DNA from: Ruminococcus turbiniformis
GTDB lineage: Bacteria; Bacillota; Clostridia; Lachnospirales; Lachnospiraceae
Length of the DNA stretch: 64,000 nt
Assembly (NCBI RefSeq): GCF_020687545.1
Contig: NZ_JAJEQX010000006.1
Span: 62,001-126,000, forward strand
Direction of reading: 5' to 3'
Part shown: positions 34,346-42,497 of the stretch, one piece after another
How positions within the stretch are numbered: the stretch's first letter is position 1
Layout of the letters: every line of letters starts with the position of its first letter
Made by a program: the position numbers and the translations under genes
Notes under the pieces: model-generated
Seen by the model: the letters and a program-made list of their open reading frames with translations, nothing else
Database searches by the model: none
What the model was told of the DNA's origin: nothing

Positions 34346-36490
34346 TTATAGCGCTCCCGCGGTATATCTGTCAAAGAGCTTTGTTCCCGCCGCGCACATC
34401 CACAGATCCGCAAGCATCTGCGCGTCATCTGCACAGGACTTGATATCCTCTGTCCCTGTGATCTCCTGCGCCGTTTCAAGATCCATCATGCCGATTGCCG
34501 TCTGAATCTCTCCGTTCTCCGTTTCTTTCGGATATGTCCATCGGATCTGCTCTGCATTATCGATAAGGGCCAGCAAAAGCACTGCCTTTGTCTGCATTTT
34601 CTGATTCCACGCATCCGGATCAGCACACTCCTCCTGGAATGCAAGGGTCAGCCCGTAAGGCTCGCTCTCTGTCTGAAGGATGAGCTCAAACGCGCCCAGC
34701 TCCTGCACATATACAGCATTTAAGGCATCCATATCCGCCGCGTTGTCCCCGATATAAGGGGTTGCCGCTTCCTGCATGATTTTCACCGCAGGCGGAACTG
34801 CATACGCAGCTTCCAGCTCTTCCGCCGTGCGCTCTGACACTGCCATCCGCCAGATCAGTTCGCCGCCGTTTGTCCGCTGCAGGTCATTCTGCCAGTAAGC
34901 TCCGCTGTTCCTGTCTGAGAGTTCTTCCGCAGAGACACCGTACACAGAGGCCGTGCCGTCCGGATAATCTCTCGCCAGATGAAAGGCCGCAAGGACAATA
35001 TCATCCTCATGAGAAAGCGCACGTTTTTCCGCTCTTTCCTCCACACAGAAATCTTCCATGAATCCGCCCGGCTCACTGCCCGACAGGCTTACACTTCCGA
35101 TTGTCCGTGAAACACCGGCGGGGAATCCTGCAACACTAAGCCTTGTGTCCATCGCCCAGCGGGCCGTATCCTCCAGATCAAGCGTACGTTCCAGGACAAA
35201 CGTTCCTTCCGCGGGCAGCCGGTTTTCTCCGTCTCCGATTTCAAACACATCGATCAGTCTGTACCCGGCCAGTTCCCCATCGACCCACAGTTCACAGTAA
35301 AACGCTGCGCTTTCGCTTCTCCGGTCCATGCGGTAATCGATTCCGGCAGAAAGCTGTTCCGTAGGGTTCTCCAGGCTTCCGCTTCTTACATATCCTCCGT
35401 AGGACAGTCCGGAGCCGGGCCCCGTTCCGTTTGTAACCAGCACTGCCAGAAGTACAATCCCGCACACTGCCGTCGTCCGCCGCACAAAACCGCTTCTCTT
35501 CCGGAACCGCAGGATATTCTTTACTCTCGCTTTCACCGCCGACTCTCCAAATGCCAGTATCCCTGCGGACGGCTGCCTGTTCACGGCAAGCCCCAGAAGA
35601 CACCGGCTGTACTCTTCCTTTGATCCGGTACCCATCCGCTCCATCACGCAGTCGTCGCAGCTCATTTCCATATCGGCAGACATAAAACGGAAGGCCGCCC
35701 ACACAAGAGGATGGAACCAGTATACGGCAAGGAGAAGCATGGAAACAAACTTGACGATATGATCCTTCCTCCGGATATGGCACCGTTCATGGAGAAGAAT
35801 CATCGTCCGCTCCTCGTCTGACAGGCCAAACGGAAGATAGAGCACCGGACGGAAAATTCCCATGACAAAAGGCGAGGGAATTGCGTCGCACTCGTACACG
35901 TCGTCTTCAAAGCGGACTGCCTGGAATGTCAGCCTCCTGATCCTAAGCCAGCAGACCATCTCGTACCCGAGGAAAGCCACAGTTCCGGCAATCCACACAA
36001 GCGCGAGAATGTCCAGAGGAGATGCCGGGAATCCTGTCCCGGACGCCGCCTCTGCCTGATCCTGCCGCGCAGCCTGCGTCTGTTCCTCTTCCGGCTGCCC
36101 CTCCTGTGCCGCCTGCACCTGTGCCTCTCCTGTCTGATCTTCCTGTGCTGCCTGCGCCTGTGTCTCTTCCGGCTGGCCCTCCTGTGCTGCCTGCGCCTGT
36201 TCCTCTTCCGGCTGATCCTGCTGCTCTAACATCTGCTCCGGCACAAGCCATACCTGCGCGTTTCCCTCCGTCTGTACGGGTTCAAACACCTCCATGTTAA
36301 ACAGGCTGATCCCGCTCTCCACAGACCACGGGCACACGAGCCGGAAGGCTGCCGCGAGCCAAAGCGCATACAGATACTTTCTCGGTGTCTTTCTGAACAG
36401 CAGCCTCAGAAGAAGAATCACAAGTATAACGATCCCCGCAGCCACGGACATGTTCAGTATTGTAATGAATATTTCACGGAGCAGTTCCAT
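34346..36490 (-). CDS. BlaR1-like M56 metallopeptidase sensor
   Basis: 714 residues. Membrane helices at about 10-30 and 40-55, then a 55-residue Gln/Glu/Ala-rich segment of 13-residue repeats, a helix near 160-180 and the M56 zinc motif HERCH (about 234-238) with the following ADMEMSCDDCVMERMG. After a further helix at about 340 there is a 370-residue extracellular-type domain not resembling a penicillin-binding domain. It should sense an outside signal and cleave the BlaI-like repressor encoded upstream. The ATG at 36490 with GGGGAG is preferred over GTG at 36499. Confidence 0.85.
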   Translation of the reverse strand: MELLREIFITILNMSVAAGIVILVILLLRLLFRKTPRKYLYALWLAAAFRLVCPWSVESGISLFNMEVFEPVQTEGNAQVWLVPEQMLEQQDQPEEEQAQAAQEGQPEETQAQAAQEDQTGEAQVQAAQEGQPEEEQTQAARQDQAEAASGTGFPASPLDILALVWIAGTVAFLGYEMVCWLRIRRLTFQAVRFEDDVYECDAIPSPFVMGIFRPVLYLPFGLSDEERTMILLHERCHIRRKDHIVKFVSMLLLAVYWFHPLVWAAFRFMSADMEMSCDDCVMERMGTGSKEEYSRCLLGLAVNRQPSAGILAFGESAVKARVKNILRFRKRSGFVRRTTAVCGIVLLAVLVTNGTGPGSGLSYGGYVRSGSLENPTEQLSAGIDYRMDRRSESAAFYCELWVDGELAGYRLIDVFEIGDGENRLPAEGTFVLERTLDLEDTARWAMDTRLSVAGFPAGVSRTIGSVSLSGSEPGGFMEDFCVEERAEKRALSHEDDIVLAAFHLARDYPDGTASVYGVSAEELSDRNSGAYWQNDLQRTNGGELIWRMAVSERTAEELEAAYAVPPAVKIMQEAATPYIGDNAADMDALNAVYVQELGAFELILQTESEPYGLTLAFQEECADPDAWNQKMQTKAVLLLALIDNAEQIRWTYPKETENGEIQTAIGMMDLETAQEITGTEDIKSCADDAQMLADLWMCAAGTKLFDRYTAGAL
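36059..36217 (-). repeat. 39-bp in-frame tandem repeats inside the M56 gene
   Basis: About four imperfect 39-bp units encode 13-residue Gln/Glu/Ala repeats of the form EGQPEEEQAQAAQ, placed between the second and third membrane helices of the sensor. Copy number is likely to vary among strains. Confidence 0.75.
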
Positions 36491-36495
36491 CTTCT

Positions 36496-36861
36496 TCACT
36501 CCCCTTCCCGATGGGAATCGATCAGTCTCTGTATCTCCCGCGCCTCCTCGTCAGATATCTTTTTGTCCCCGAGAAACGCCGCCAGAAATTTCGGCAGCGA
36601 TCCGCCAAATGTCCGGTTTACAAAGTAATCCGACTCCACCGCCTGGCATCTGTCCTTTGACACAAGCGGACTTACGACGGAATCCTCATTTTTCAGAAAT
36701 CCGCGTTCCGAGAGCTTTCGGATCACTGTGTAGGTGGTTGATTTTTTCCATCCGAGGCGTTCCCCCGCAAGGCGCACAAGCTCTCCGGAGCGCACCGGGG
36801 CCGCCTCCCATACAAGAAGCATAAAGCGGTATTCGCTGTCGCACAGCTTCAGATCTTCCAT
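36496..36861 (-). CDS. BlaI/MecI-family winged-helix repressor
   Basis: 121 residues with the BlaI pattern: SEYRFMLLVWEAAPVRSGELV, WKKSTTYTVIRKLSERGFLK and a C-terminal dimerisation helix with SDEEAREIQRLID. It should repress its own operon until cleaved by the M56 protein, whose gene follows with a short overlap. The two together form a signal-responsive pair, but no beta-lactamase gene lies nearby. The long inverted repeat at 36903 upstream is the probable operator. The start ATG has GGGAGGAAATG-type spacing. Confidence 0.9.
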   Translation of the reverse strand: MEDLKLCDSEYRFMLLVWEAAPVRSGELVRLAGERLGWKKSTTYTVIRKLSERGFLKNEDSVVSPLVSKDRCQAVESDYFVNRTFGGSLPKFLAAFLGDKKISDEEAREIQRLIDSHREGE

Positions 36862-36902
36862 AAATCATTTCCTCCCTGTTTTTCTCAGTCACCAAAAGTT
36901 GC

Positions 36903-36958
36903 AAAAGGTCTATTGTTATAAACCTCTTTTTCTTTTAGTTTATAACAATAGACCTTTT
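36903..36958 (-). promoter_or_regulatory. Perfect 21-bp inverted repeat before the BlaI-like gene
   Basis: Arms 36903-36923 and 36938-36958 are exact reverse complements with a 14-nt T-rich spacer. Each arm contains TTGTTATAAAC or its complement. It lacks the TACA-TGTA core of staphylococcal BlaI boxes. It may hold two repressor sites, or form a leader hairpin about 40 bp before the coding start. Confidence 0.65.
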
Positions 36959-37042
36959 CTGTCAATCACAGAATATTTTTGTTCACATCCAGCCAGTATC
37001 GGCAGTACCGGCTGATGAAAGATATTCTCTGAGCCGGGCGCC

Positions 37043-37450
37043 TTATTCGGGGCTCTCAATCTCCGTCACATCCTCAAGAAGAATCTCTCTGCCGTCTTCA
37101 AATTTCATGACGCCCTCCGTCCTGTCAATCCGTTTCAGGCGCCCGGTAACCGTCACAAGGGCGCCGCCCGCTTTCCGCGCATCCGGGCGGAAATAAGTGA
37201 CCGCCGCTTCCGGATGTCCCCCGGAAGCGGAACAGAGCTGATGCAGCTTTCGCCCCAGTTCTTCCTTCACACTCTCACTCAGCTCCGGCCTTTCGTCTGT
37301 AAGCCGCTCTGTCTCCCGTATCACATCCGCGTATCCGGTCAGCGCCATAAACGGCATGAACTGGGCCGCCCGCTCTTCCCTGGACATGCGGGGCCGGCGG
37401 GGAGAGACATGATGGGGCATGTCTATGATATCGTCATATTTTCCTTTCAT
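37043..37450 (-). CDS. YolD-like protein
   Basis: 135 residues with the YolD-like core REERAAQFMPFMALTGYADVI and a C-terminal strand-rich part ending GREILLEDVTEIE. YolD proteins accompany Y-family polymerases of the UvrX type in Firmicutes and are thought to belong to the same damage-tolerance unit. Its ATG overlaps the polymerase stop as ATGA (37447-37450), which supports that. Confidence 0.88.
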   Translation of the reverse strand: MKGKYDDIIDMPHHVSPRRPRMSREERAAQFMPFMALTGYADVIRETERLTDERPELSESVKEELGRKLHQLCSASGGHPEAAVTYFRPDARKAGGALVTVTGRLKRIDRTEGVMKFEDGREILLEDVTEIESPE

Positions 37451-38961
37451 GCCTTATGTCCTCCGATCTGATTGTTCCGTTCGATGGCAGTGGCTCCTTC
37501 CTCCAGGCTCATACCTTTCAGGATCGCATTCTTCCCGTACTTTTTCTTGATATCCAGAACCGCTTTCTGCCACTTTTTCTCTTTTTCGAGTTCCCTGTTT
37601 TCCCTCTCTTTTTCTGCCTCAAGCGCCTTATAGTCTGTAAAGAGATCCATCTGCTCAAAGCGGTCCTTCTCTTCTGCCGCCGATTCATCCGCCACACGGG
37701 AGGCGGTCAGATAGAGTCTGCGCACCGAGAGCTCGTGATCCACAATCCGGTCGTACAGATCTGTGGCTGCTTTCACGATTTTCTTTGCAGAGGCCGTGTA
37801 CCGCTCCAGATTCTCTGTCCCGTGCGCGTGTTTTGGAACTGCTCTTCCGTACCGGTCAGCAGTGATCTCCCCTCTGTACGATTTCTTCGGATCTTTCAGA
37901 TTGTTCCGGTCGTACCCCACAGTGAGGACGAGCTGATCTGTCAGAAGCCCCCGGTCCGTCAGATCGAGAGCGAGCATGTCCGCCATTTCCCGCACCACAA
38001 TTCTTGCCCGCTCAAAAGAATATGCACAGGCGAGCACCTGGCCCGCTCCGACACTTGTGGACGCCGGTTTAAACGCCTTGATGTCCGCGATCGTACACGG
38101 TTCCCACCCCCAGGCATGGTCAATCAAAAGCTCTGCGTTGACTCCGAACAGCCGGTACAGAAGATCTTCATTATAGTAGTCCGTATCTTTTCCAAGAGAA
38201 CATCTGGCAATATCGCCCATCGTAAAAAGTCCGTGCTCTTCCAGCTTCTTTTGGTATCCGCGCCCGATCCTCCAGAAGTCAGTCAGCGGACGGTGCGACC
38301 AGAGCGCCCTCCGGTAGCTCATCTCATCAAGCTCGGCCACACGAACTCCGTTTTCGTCCGGCGCGGTATGCTTCGCCTCGATGTCCATAGTCACTTTGCA
38401 CAGATAGAGATTCGTGCCGACCCCTGCGGCAGCCGTGATCCGCATCACCTTCTGCACTTCCCGGATAATCTCGGAGGCAAGCTCTTTTCCTGTCATCTGA
38501 TACGTGTTCAGATATCCGGTCACATCCATCATAACCTCATCGATAGAATAGACGTGGATATCCTCCGGAGCGATATATTTTAAATAAATCTCGTAGATCC
38601 GGGCGCTGTACTTCATATACAGCGCCATCCTGGGGGGCGCCACCACATAATCCAGCTCAAGAGACGGATCCTGCTTCAGCTCTGTGTCATCCCAGGAGGA
38701 ACCTGTAAACTCCTGTCCGGGAGCTCTTGTTTTCCGGAGAGCATTTACTTCTTTTATCTTGCGGACCACTTCAAACAGTCTGGGCCGCCCCGGAATACCG
38801 TATGCTTTCAGAGAGGGGGATACGGCAAGGCAGATCGTCTTTTCCGTACGGCTCTCGTCCGCCACAACCAGATTCGCAGTCAGAGGATCCAGCCCGCGCT
38901 CAATACATTCCACTGACGCATAGAACGATTTCAGGTCGATTGCCAGATATGTCTTCTCCAC
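37447..38961 (-). CDS. Y-family DNA polymerase (UvrX/UmuC-like)
   Basis: Translesion polymerase of 504 residues. The start is GTG at 38961 with AGGAGG six bases upstream; an in-frame extension to 39177 is discarded. Visible: AIDLKSFYASVE at 7-18 (catalytic Asp9), DVHVYSIDEVMMD-type second acidic motif (IHVYSIDEVMMDVT), helix-hairpin-helix-like FWRIGRGYQKKLEEHGLFTMGDIA in parts, and a little-finger domain. The C-terminus is Lys/Glu-rich and may form a coiled coil. It forms an operon with yolD. No LexA-type operator was recognised upstream. Confidence 0.92.
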   Translation of the reverse strand: MEKTYLAIDLKSFYASVECIERGLDPLTANLVVADESRTEKTICLAVSPSLKAYGIPGRPRLFEVVRKIKEVNALRKTRAPGQEFTGSSWDDTELKQDPSLELDYVVAPPRMALYMKYSARIYEIYLKYIAPEDIHVYSIDEVMMDVTGYLNTYQMTGKELASEIIREVQKVMRITAAAGVGTNLYLCKVTMDIEAKHTAPDENGVRVAELDEMSYRRALWSHRPLTDFWRIGRGYQKKLEEHGLFTMGDIARCSLGKDTDYYNEDLLYRLFGVNAELLIDHAWGWEPCTIADIKAFKPASTSVGAGQVLACAYSFERARIVVREMADMLALDLTDRGLLTDQLVLTVGYDRNNLKDPKKSYRGEITADRYGRAVPKHAHGTENLERYTASAKKIVKAATDLYDRIVDHELSVRRLYLTASRVADESAAEEKDRFEQMDLFTDYKALEAEKERENRELEKEKKWQKAVLDIKKKYGKNAILKGMSLEEGATAIERNNQIGGHKA

Positions 38962-39104
38962 GTTTTTCCTCCTCTCTTTTCTGCTGCCCTTTACCACAGC
39001 TTTTTTACAACGCTCTCCCGCATTCCTTTTCCGCAGTCTTTTTTGCAGTCTTTTCCGTATCCCTTCTCCACAGCTTTTTGCAGCCGGTGCTTCTGACTGT
39101 CCTC

Positions 39105-40019
39105 TCACCTGCGGTCTTTTTTCTGAGACAGGAACAATCCTGCCATCGTAAGAACCGTTCCGGCTGCAGTCATCCACGTAAACGGTTCATGGAGAATCAG
39201 AAACGACGTCACTACCGTAATGACAGGCACCATATAGATATAGACGCTCGTTCTGACAGCGCCCAGATACTTTACCGCCGAGTTCCACGTCACAAAACAC
39301 AGCGCTGAAGCGCCGAGACCGAGGAAAAGCAGATTCATAAGAGCGGCCGGGTCTGCGAACCGCTCCGGCCCAAACCGAAAGTCAAACAGAAAAAGCGCAG
39401 GTACCATAAGGAGAATCCCGTAGAAGAAAATACGTCTTGTAGTCAGGATCGTGTCGTACCCGTACTCACTGATCTTCCTTGTCAAAATAGAATAGCACGC
39501 CCAGACAAAAGCGGCAAGGAGCGCCAGCACATCTCCCACCGGATTGAGTTCTAGGGCAGAGCCGTTGAAGCTGATCAGCGCGATGCCCGCCATGGAAACG
39601 GCAAATCCGATAAAGAACCGGCCTTTCAGTTTTTCTTCCTGCGCAAGAAAAATCTGGGACATAATCGCTGTAAAGAGCGGCGCCGCGGACACGATCACCC
39701 CTACATTCGACGCCATTGTATATGTGAGCGCAATATTTTCCATCAGGTAATACAGGCATACACCGCAAAGCCCCGCCGCCGCAAAAGCGAGTTCCTGACG
39801 GAGATCTGTCCCCTTAAGAATCCTCGGCCGCACGATCAGAAGCGCCGTAAAGCCCAGGACAAACCGGAAAAACAGAATCTCCACCGGCTGAAAATCATTG
39901 AGCAGCACCTTCGTCGATATAAACGTAGTTCCCCAGATTAGTATCGTGACAAGAGCTGCCGTATGTCCTTTCATTCTGTTGTTTTCTGTAATAGTATTCT
40001 TCATTCCGCTGTTTCCCAT
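39105..40019 (-). CDS. EamA/DMT-family transporter
   Basis: About 304 residues with ten predicted membrane helices in two EamA repeats (first from TAALVTILIWGTTFISTKVLL, second from PVGDVLALLAAFVWACYSIL in parts). It exports or imports a small metabolite that cannot be named from sequence. The start is uncertain: the ATG at 40019 has GGAG nine bases upstream, while a TTG at 40034 and ATGs at 40004 and 39974 are in frame. It is monocistronic and upstream of the polymerase gene on the same strand. Confidence 0.85.
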   Translation of the reverse strand: MGNSGMKNTITENNRMKGHTAALVTILIWGTTFISTKVLLNDFQPVEILFFRFVLGFTALLIVRPRILKGTDLRQELAFAAAGLCGVCLYYLMENIALTYTMASNVGVIVSAAPLFTAIMSQIFLAQEEKLKGRFFIGFAVSMAGIALISFNGSALELNPVGDVLALLAAFVWACYSILTRKISEYGYDTILTTRRIFFYGILLMVPALFLFDFRFGPERFADPAALMNLLFLGLGASALCFVTWNSAVKYLGAVRTSVYIYMVPVITVVTSFLILHEPFTWMTAAGTVLTMAGLFLSQKKDRR

Positions 40020-40052
40020 TCCGTTATGCTCCAATACTGTACCGTCAAAAGG

Positions 40053-40083
40053 GGAGACTTCCAGATTTTCCCTGGAAGTCTCC
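40053..40083 (-). terminator. Hairpin between the decayed locus and the EamA gene
   Basis: GGAGACTTCCAG (40053-40064) and CTGGAAGTCTCC (40072-40083) form a perfect 12-bp stem with a 7-nt loop. On the minus strand CCTTTTG follows, and on the plus strand CTCTTTTTG appears 9 bases on, so it may work in either direction. Confidence 0.7.
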
Positions 40084-40143
40084 GTTCCTCTTTTTGCTTT
40101 TCTTATACTGCGTACGCCTTCTCCGGCAGCGGCAGTTTATCCC

Positions 40144-40550
40144 TTATCTGTCTGTTTCCGGCTGGCGCGATTCCAGTTCAGCTTTCAGGCGCTCGATTTC
40201 TCTTTTCTGCTTCTCGATTATATCCTGCTTCTGTCCAAGATCCTTTTTCTGTTCATCGATCTTATCCTGCATCTCATCGATCATATACTGCACTGTATTC
40301 CGGTCCAGTTCCTGCAATTCTTTGGAAAACATACCCATCACCTTCTCCGTGCTCAGGCACAGCTCGTAGATCTCCTCGTAGTATCGCCGGAACTGCGGGT
40401 ACTGATCGATCAGCCGACCGATCCATTCCGGATCATCGATACTCAGAAACGTAAGCCATGCCTCCAGTTTTGTTCTTATGCCTTTATTGTGAAGAATGTT
40501 TCGGAAGTTGTCAAGCGGGATAAAGGCGAACTTCTTCCCCTCTTTCAGAA
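40144..40550 (-). pseudogene. C-terminal remnant of a PD-(D/E)XK nuclease-family transposase
   Basis: About 130 residues that match the C-terminal part of the Rpn/PD-(D/E)XK transposase family common in Lachnospiraceae: KLEAWLTFLSIDDPEWIGRL, then YEEIYELCLSTEKVMGMFSKE in parts, then a long Lys/Glu coiled coil. The catalytic nuclease half is missing. The recognisable sequence begins right where the stop codon of the membrane-protein remnant upstream (40545) occurs, so this is a junction created by deletion or insertion. No start codon with a binding site serves it. Confidence 0.7.
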
Positions 40551-41217
40551 AGCCAGAATCCCTGCCAGCAGCAACATCACTCCGGGAACGAGATACTTCC
40601 GCGGATGATGCCACAGATCGCTCTCTATCTTCCATCCGCGGATCGGGAAGAACCATTCGAGAAGTACAGAGAGCACTGCGCTTAAGAAAGCGAATCCCAG
40701 TCCTGCTGCCGCCATGCCCGCACTTATGTTTCCCGCCTGCAGCTGCCAGCTTATCAGGAAAATACTGTCCGCAGCCAGGTTGCACAGGAAGAGAAAAAGA
40801 ACGTACGGCACGCAGAATGCTTTTCTCTGCCCGGGCAGGAAACGGACCGCCTGTTCCAATGCCGGATCGCACGATAAAAGAATACAGAGCGGTGTATTCA
40901 GCGACAGAACCGCAAAACCCACAGGGATCATAAAACTGCCGCCCGCCTGCCTGAAAAGGAGAGGCAGCACACAGGCAGCGCCCCACATGATTCCTGTATT
41001 TACAAGATAATTTTTATGGAACCACAGATACCGGAAAAAATACCGCAGAACAGAATGGGTCCGGTGCGTTCTCAATGGTCTGCGCCGTTCTTTCCCCTGA
41101 TGGAAGAAGCTGAAGCCGTCCGCGGAATACAGAATCCGCAAACACCGAGAGAAGCACCGCCAGCAACAAATTGTACATTGCATTCATGACAAGATCGATT
41201 TTTCTTTGCGTGCTCAT
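40545..41217 (-). pseudogene. Frameshifted small membrane protein (transporter permease-like)
   Basis: Two overlapping frames together look like one protein of about 220 residues. The first starts at ATG 41217 (MSTQRKIDLVMNAMYNLLLA, one helix). The match then moves to another frame near 41080-41110 (SVLRYFFRYLWFHKNYLVNT) and continues with about five hydrophobic helices to GILAF at 40545. A single indel would restore one reading frame. The pattern suggests an ABC-2 permease-like or related membrane protein, but no family is certain. The shift should be checked against raw reads before calling it decay. Confidence 0.5.
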
Positions 41218-41566
41218 TTTTCCCTCCAGATTATGAATTTGTTATTGCAGCATCAACATACGCCGGCGTAAAAGATCACGGTTAGCGGCTCAGAGCATTT
41301 TGCCCTTTGTGCACCGCCGCCAGCCTGTCCTTTGATAAAATTTTAACCGAAACCGGCCTTATACTGAAGTGAAGATCTGGAAAGCATCTTTCCAAAAAGG
41401 AAACGAGGTCAGAGGAGCATGAAAGGAATACCTCTTTAAAAAAGTAATTTACAGTCTGGGAAATGCTGGATTATAATAACGGAAACGGCAGTCTTTTGCT
41501 GCCTGCGTACCGGTACCGGACAAATAAAGCGCAATCTTCAAACCGGTAATAAAATATGGGAGAAAA
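41218..41566. other. Gene-free stretch between the decayed locus and the LysR gene
   Basis: 349 bp with no supported gene. A six-codon frame with a good ribosome-binding site (GAGGAGC before ATG at about 41419) is seen but is too short to call. A CTTATACTGAAG -10-like sequence lies near 41360. It presumably holds the LysR promoter and the promoter of the lost minus-strand gene. Confidence 0.4.
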
Positions 41567-42487
41567 ATGATGAACAACGGAAATAACTGGAATATCTCCA
41601 CACAGCAGATACAGATTTTTCTCAAGGCCGTGGAGCTTCGGAATTTCACAAAGGTAGCGGAATATTTCAATTTCACTCCTTCTATGGTCAGTAAAACCAT
41701 CTCCACTCTGGAAGAAGAACTCGATCTTAAGCTGTTTGTCAGAAAGCCTCATGAACTGACGCCTACGCAGGCTGCCAGAATTTTATCGGACGAGTGGCGG
41801 CAGCTGATCGCTTCCATAGGGAACAGTATCTTAAAAGCGCGCGCTTCCCAGGACAAAGCCCTCTCAAAGATCGTCTTAAGCTTTGTGGATTCTTCCCTGA
41901 AAATAGACGAATCTATCAGCCGCTTTATTCTGGAATATAAAAAAGCCCGCCCGTCTGTACATATCATTGCCGAAAAGCACGATATGCACAGAGCAGTCGA
42001 ACTTCTGAACCATGGAATGGTCGATATTGTTTTTACAAGCGCCATAGAACTTCCCTATCTTGAGGAGCACGGGCTTCTCTGGGAAAAAGCCTATGACACA
42101 AACGTTGCCGTCTATGTACCACAGGACAACCCGCTTTTCCAGAGGGACTCCCTCACTCTCGACGACCTGAAAGAGGAATCTCTTATCGCCTTTGACTTCA
42201 CAATGCATCCTTCCTACAGGGAATGGCTGTATAAAATCTGCGGTGCGCACGGATTCATGCCCTATGTTGCGGCAACATTCCGCACTGTGCGCTCTCTTCT
42301 GTTTAATCTGAAGCTTAACAGTATGGTATTCATCGGGGAGACAGTTAACCGTGACTGGCAGGATGAGAACTTAAAGGAATTTATTCTCCCTGAAAAGTCC
42401 TTCTGTCTCGTAGGCTGGGGAAACGGCGCCGGCCGGGAAGTCCTCGCATTCAAAGACTACATACGCAGCCGGCTTGAAGAAATGTAA
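41567..42487 (+). CDS. LysR family transcriptional regulator
   Basis: 306 residues: an N-terminal winged helix (QQIQIFLKAVELRNFTKVAEYFNFTPSMVSKTISTLEEEL in parts, residues about 13-52) and a C-terminal substrate-binding domain of type 2 periplasmic fold. GGGAG precedes two adjacent ATGs (41567 and 41570). It points away from the decayed membrane gene upstream, the usual position of a LysR target, so its former target may be lost. It converges on nrdJ with ten bases between the stops. The inducer is unknown. Confidence 0.9.
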   Translation: MMNNGNNWNISTQQIQIFLKAVELRNFTKVAEYFNFTPSMVSKTISTLEEELDLKLFVRKPHELTPTQAARILSDEWRQLIASIGNSILKARASQDKALSKIVLSFVDSSLKIDESISRFILEYKKARPSVHIIAEKHDMHRAVELLNHGMVDIVFTSAIELPYLEEHGLLWEKAYDTNVAVYVPQDNPLFQRDSLTLDDLKEESLIAFDFTMHPSYREWLYKICGAHGFMPYVAATFRTVRSLLFNLKLNSMVFIGETVNRDWQDENLKEFILPEKSFCLVGWGNGAGREVLAFKDYIRSRLEEM

Positions 42488-42497
42488 CACGCGCCGC

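Noticed and set aside
36903-36958. Terminator reading of the perfect inverted repeat
   Set aside because: It is upstream of the BlaI-like gene at the place of its promoter, and the arms lack GC-rich character and a following T run on the minus strand.
37456-38583. A 375-codon open frame on the plus strand opposite the Y-family polymerase
   Set aside because: Antisense shadow. The polymerase frame has catalytic motifs and an ideal ribosome-binding site.
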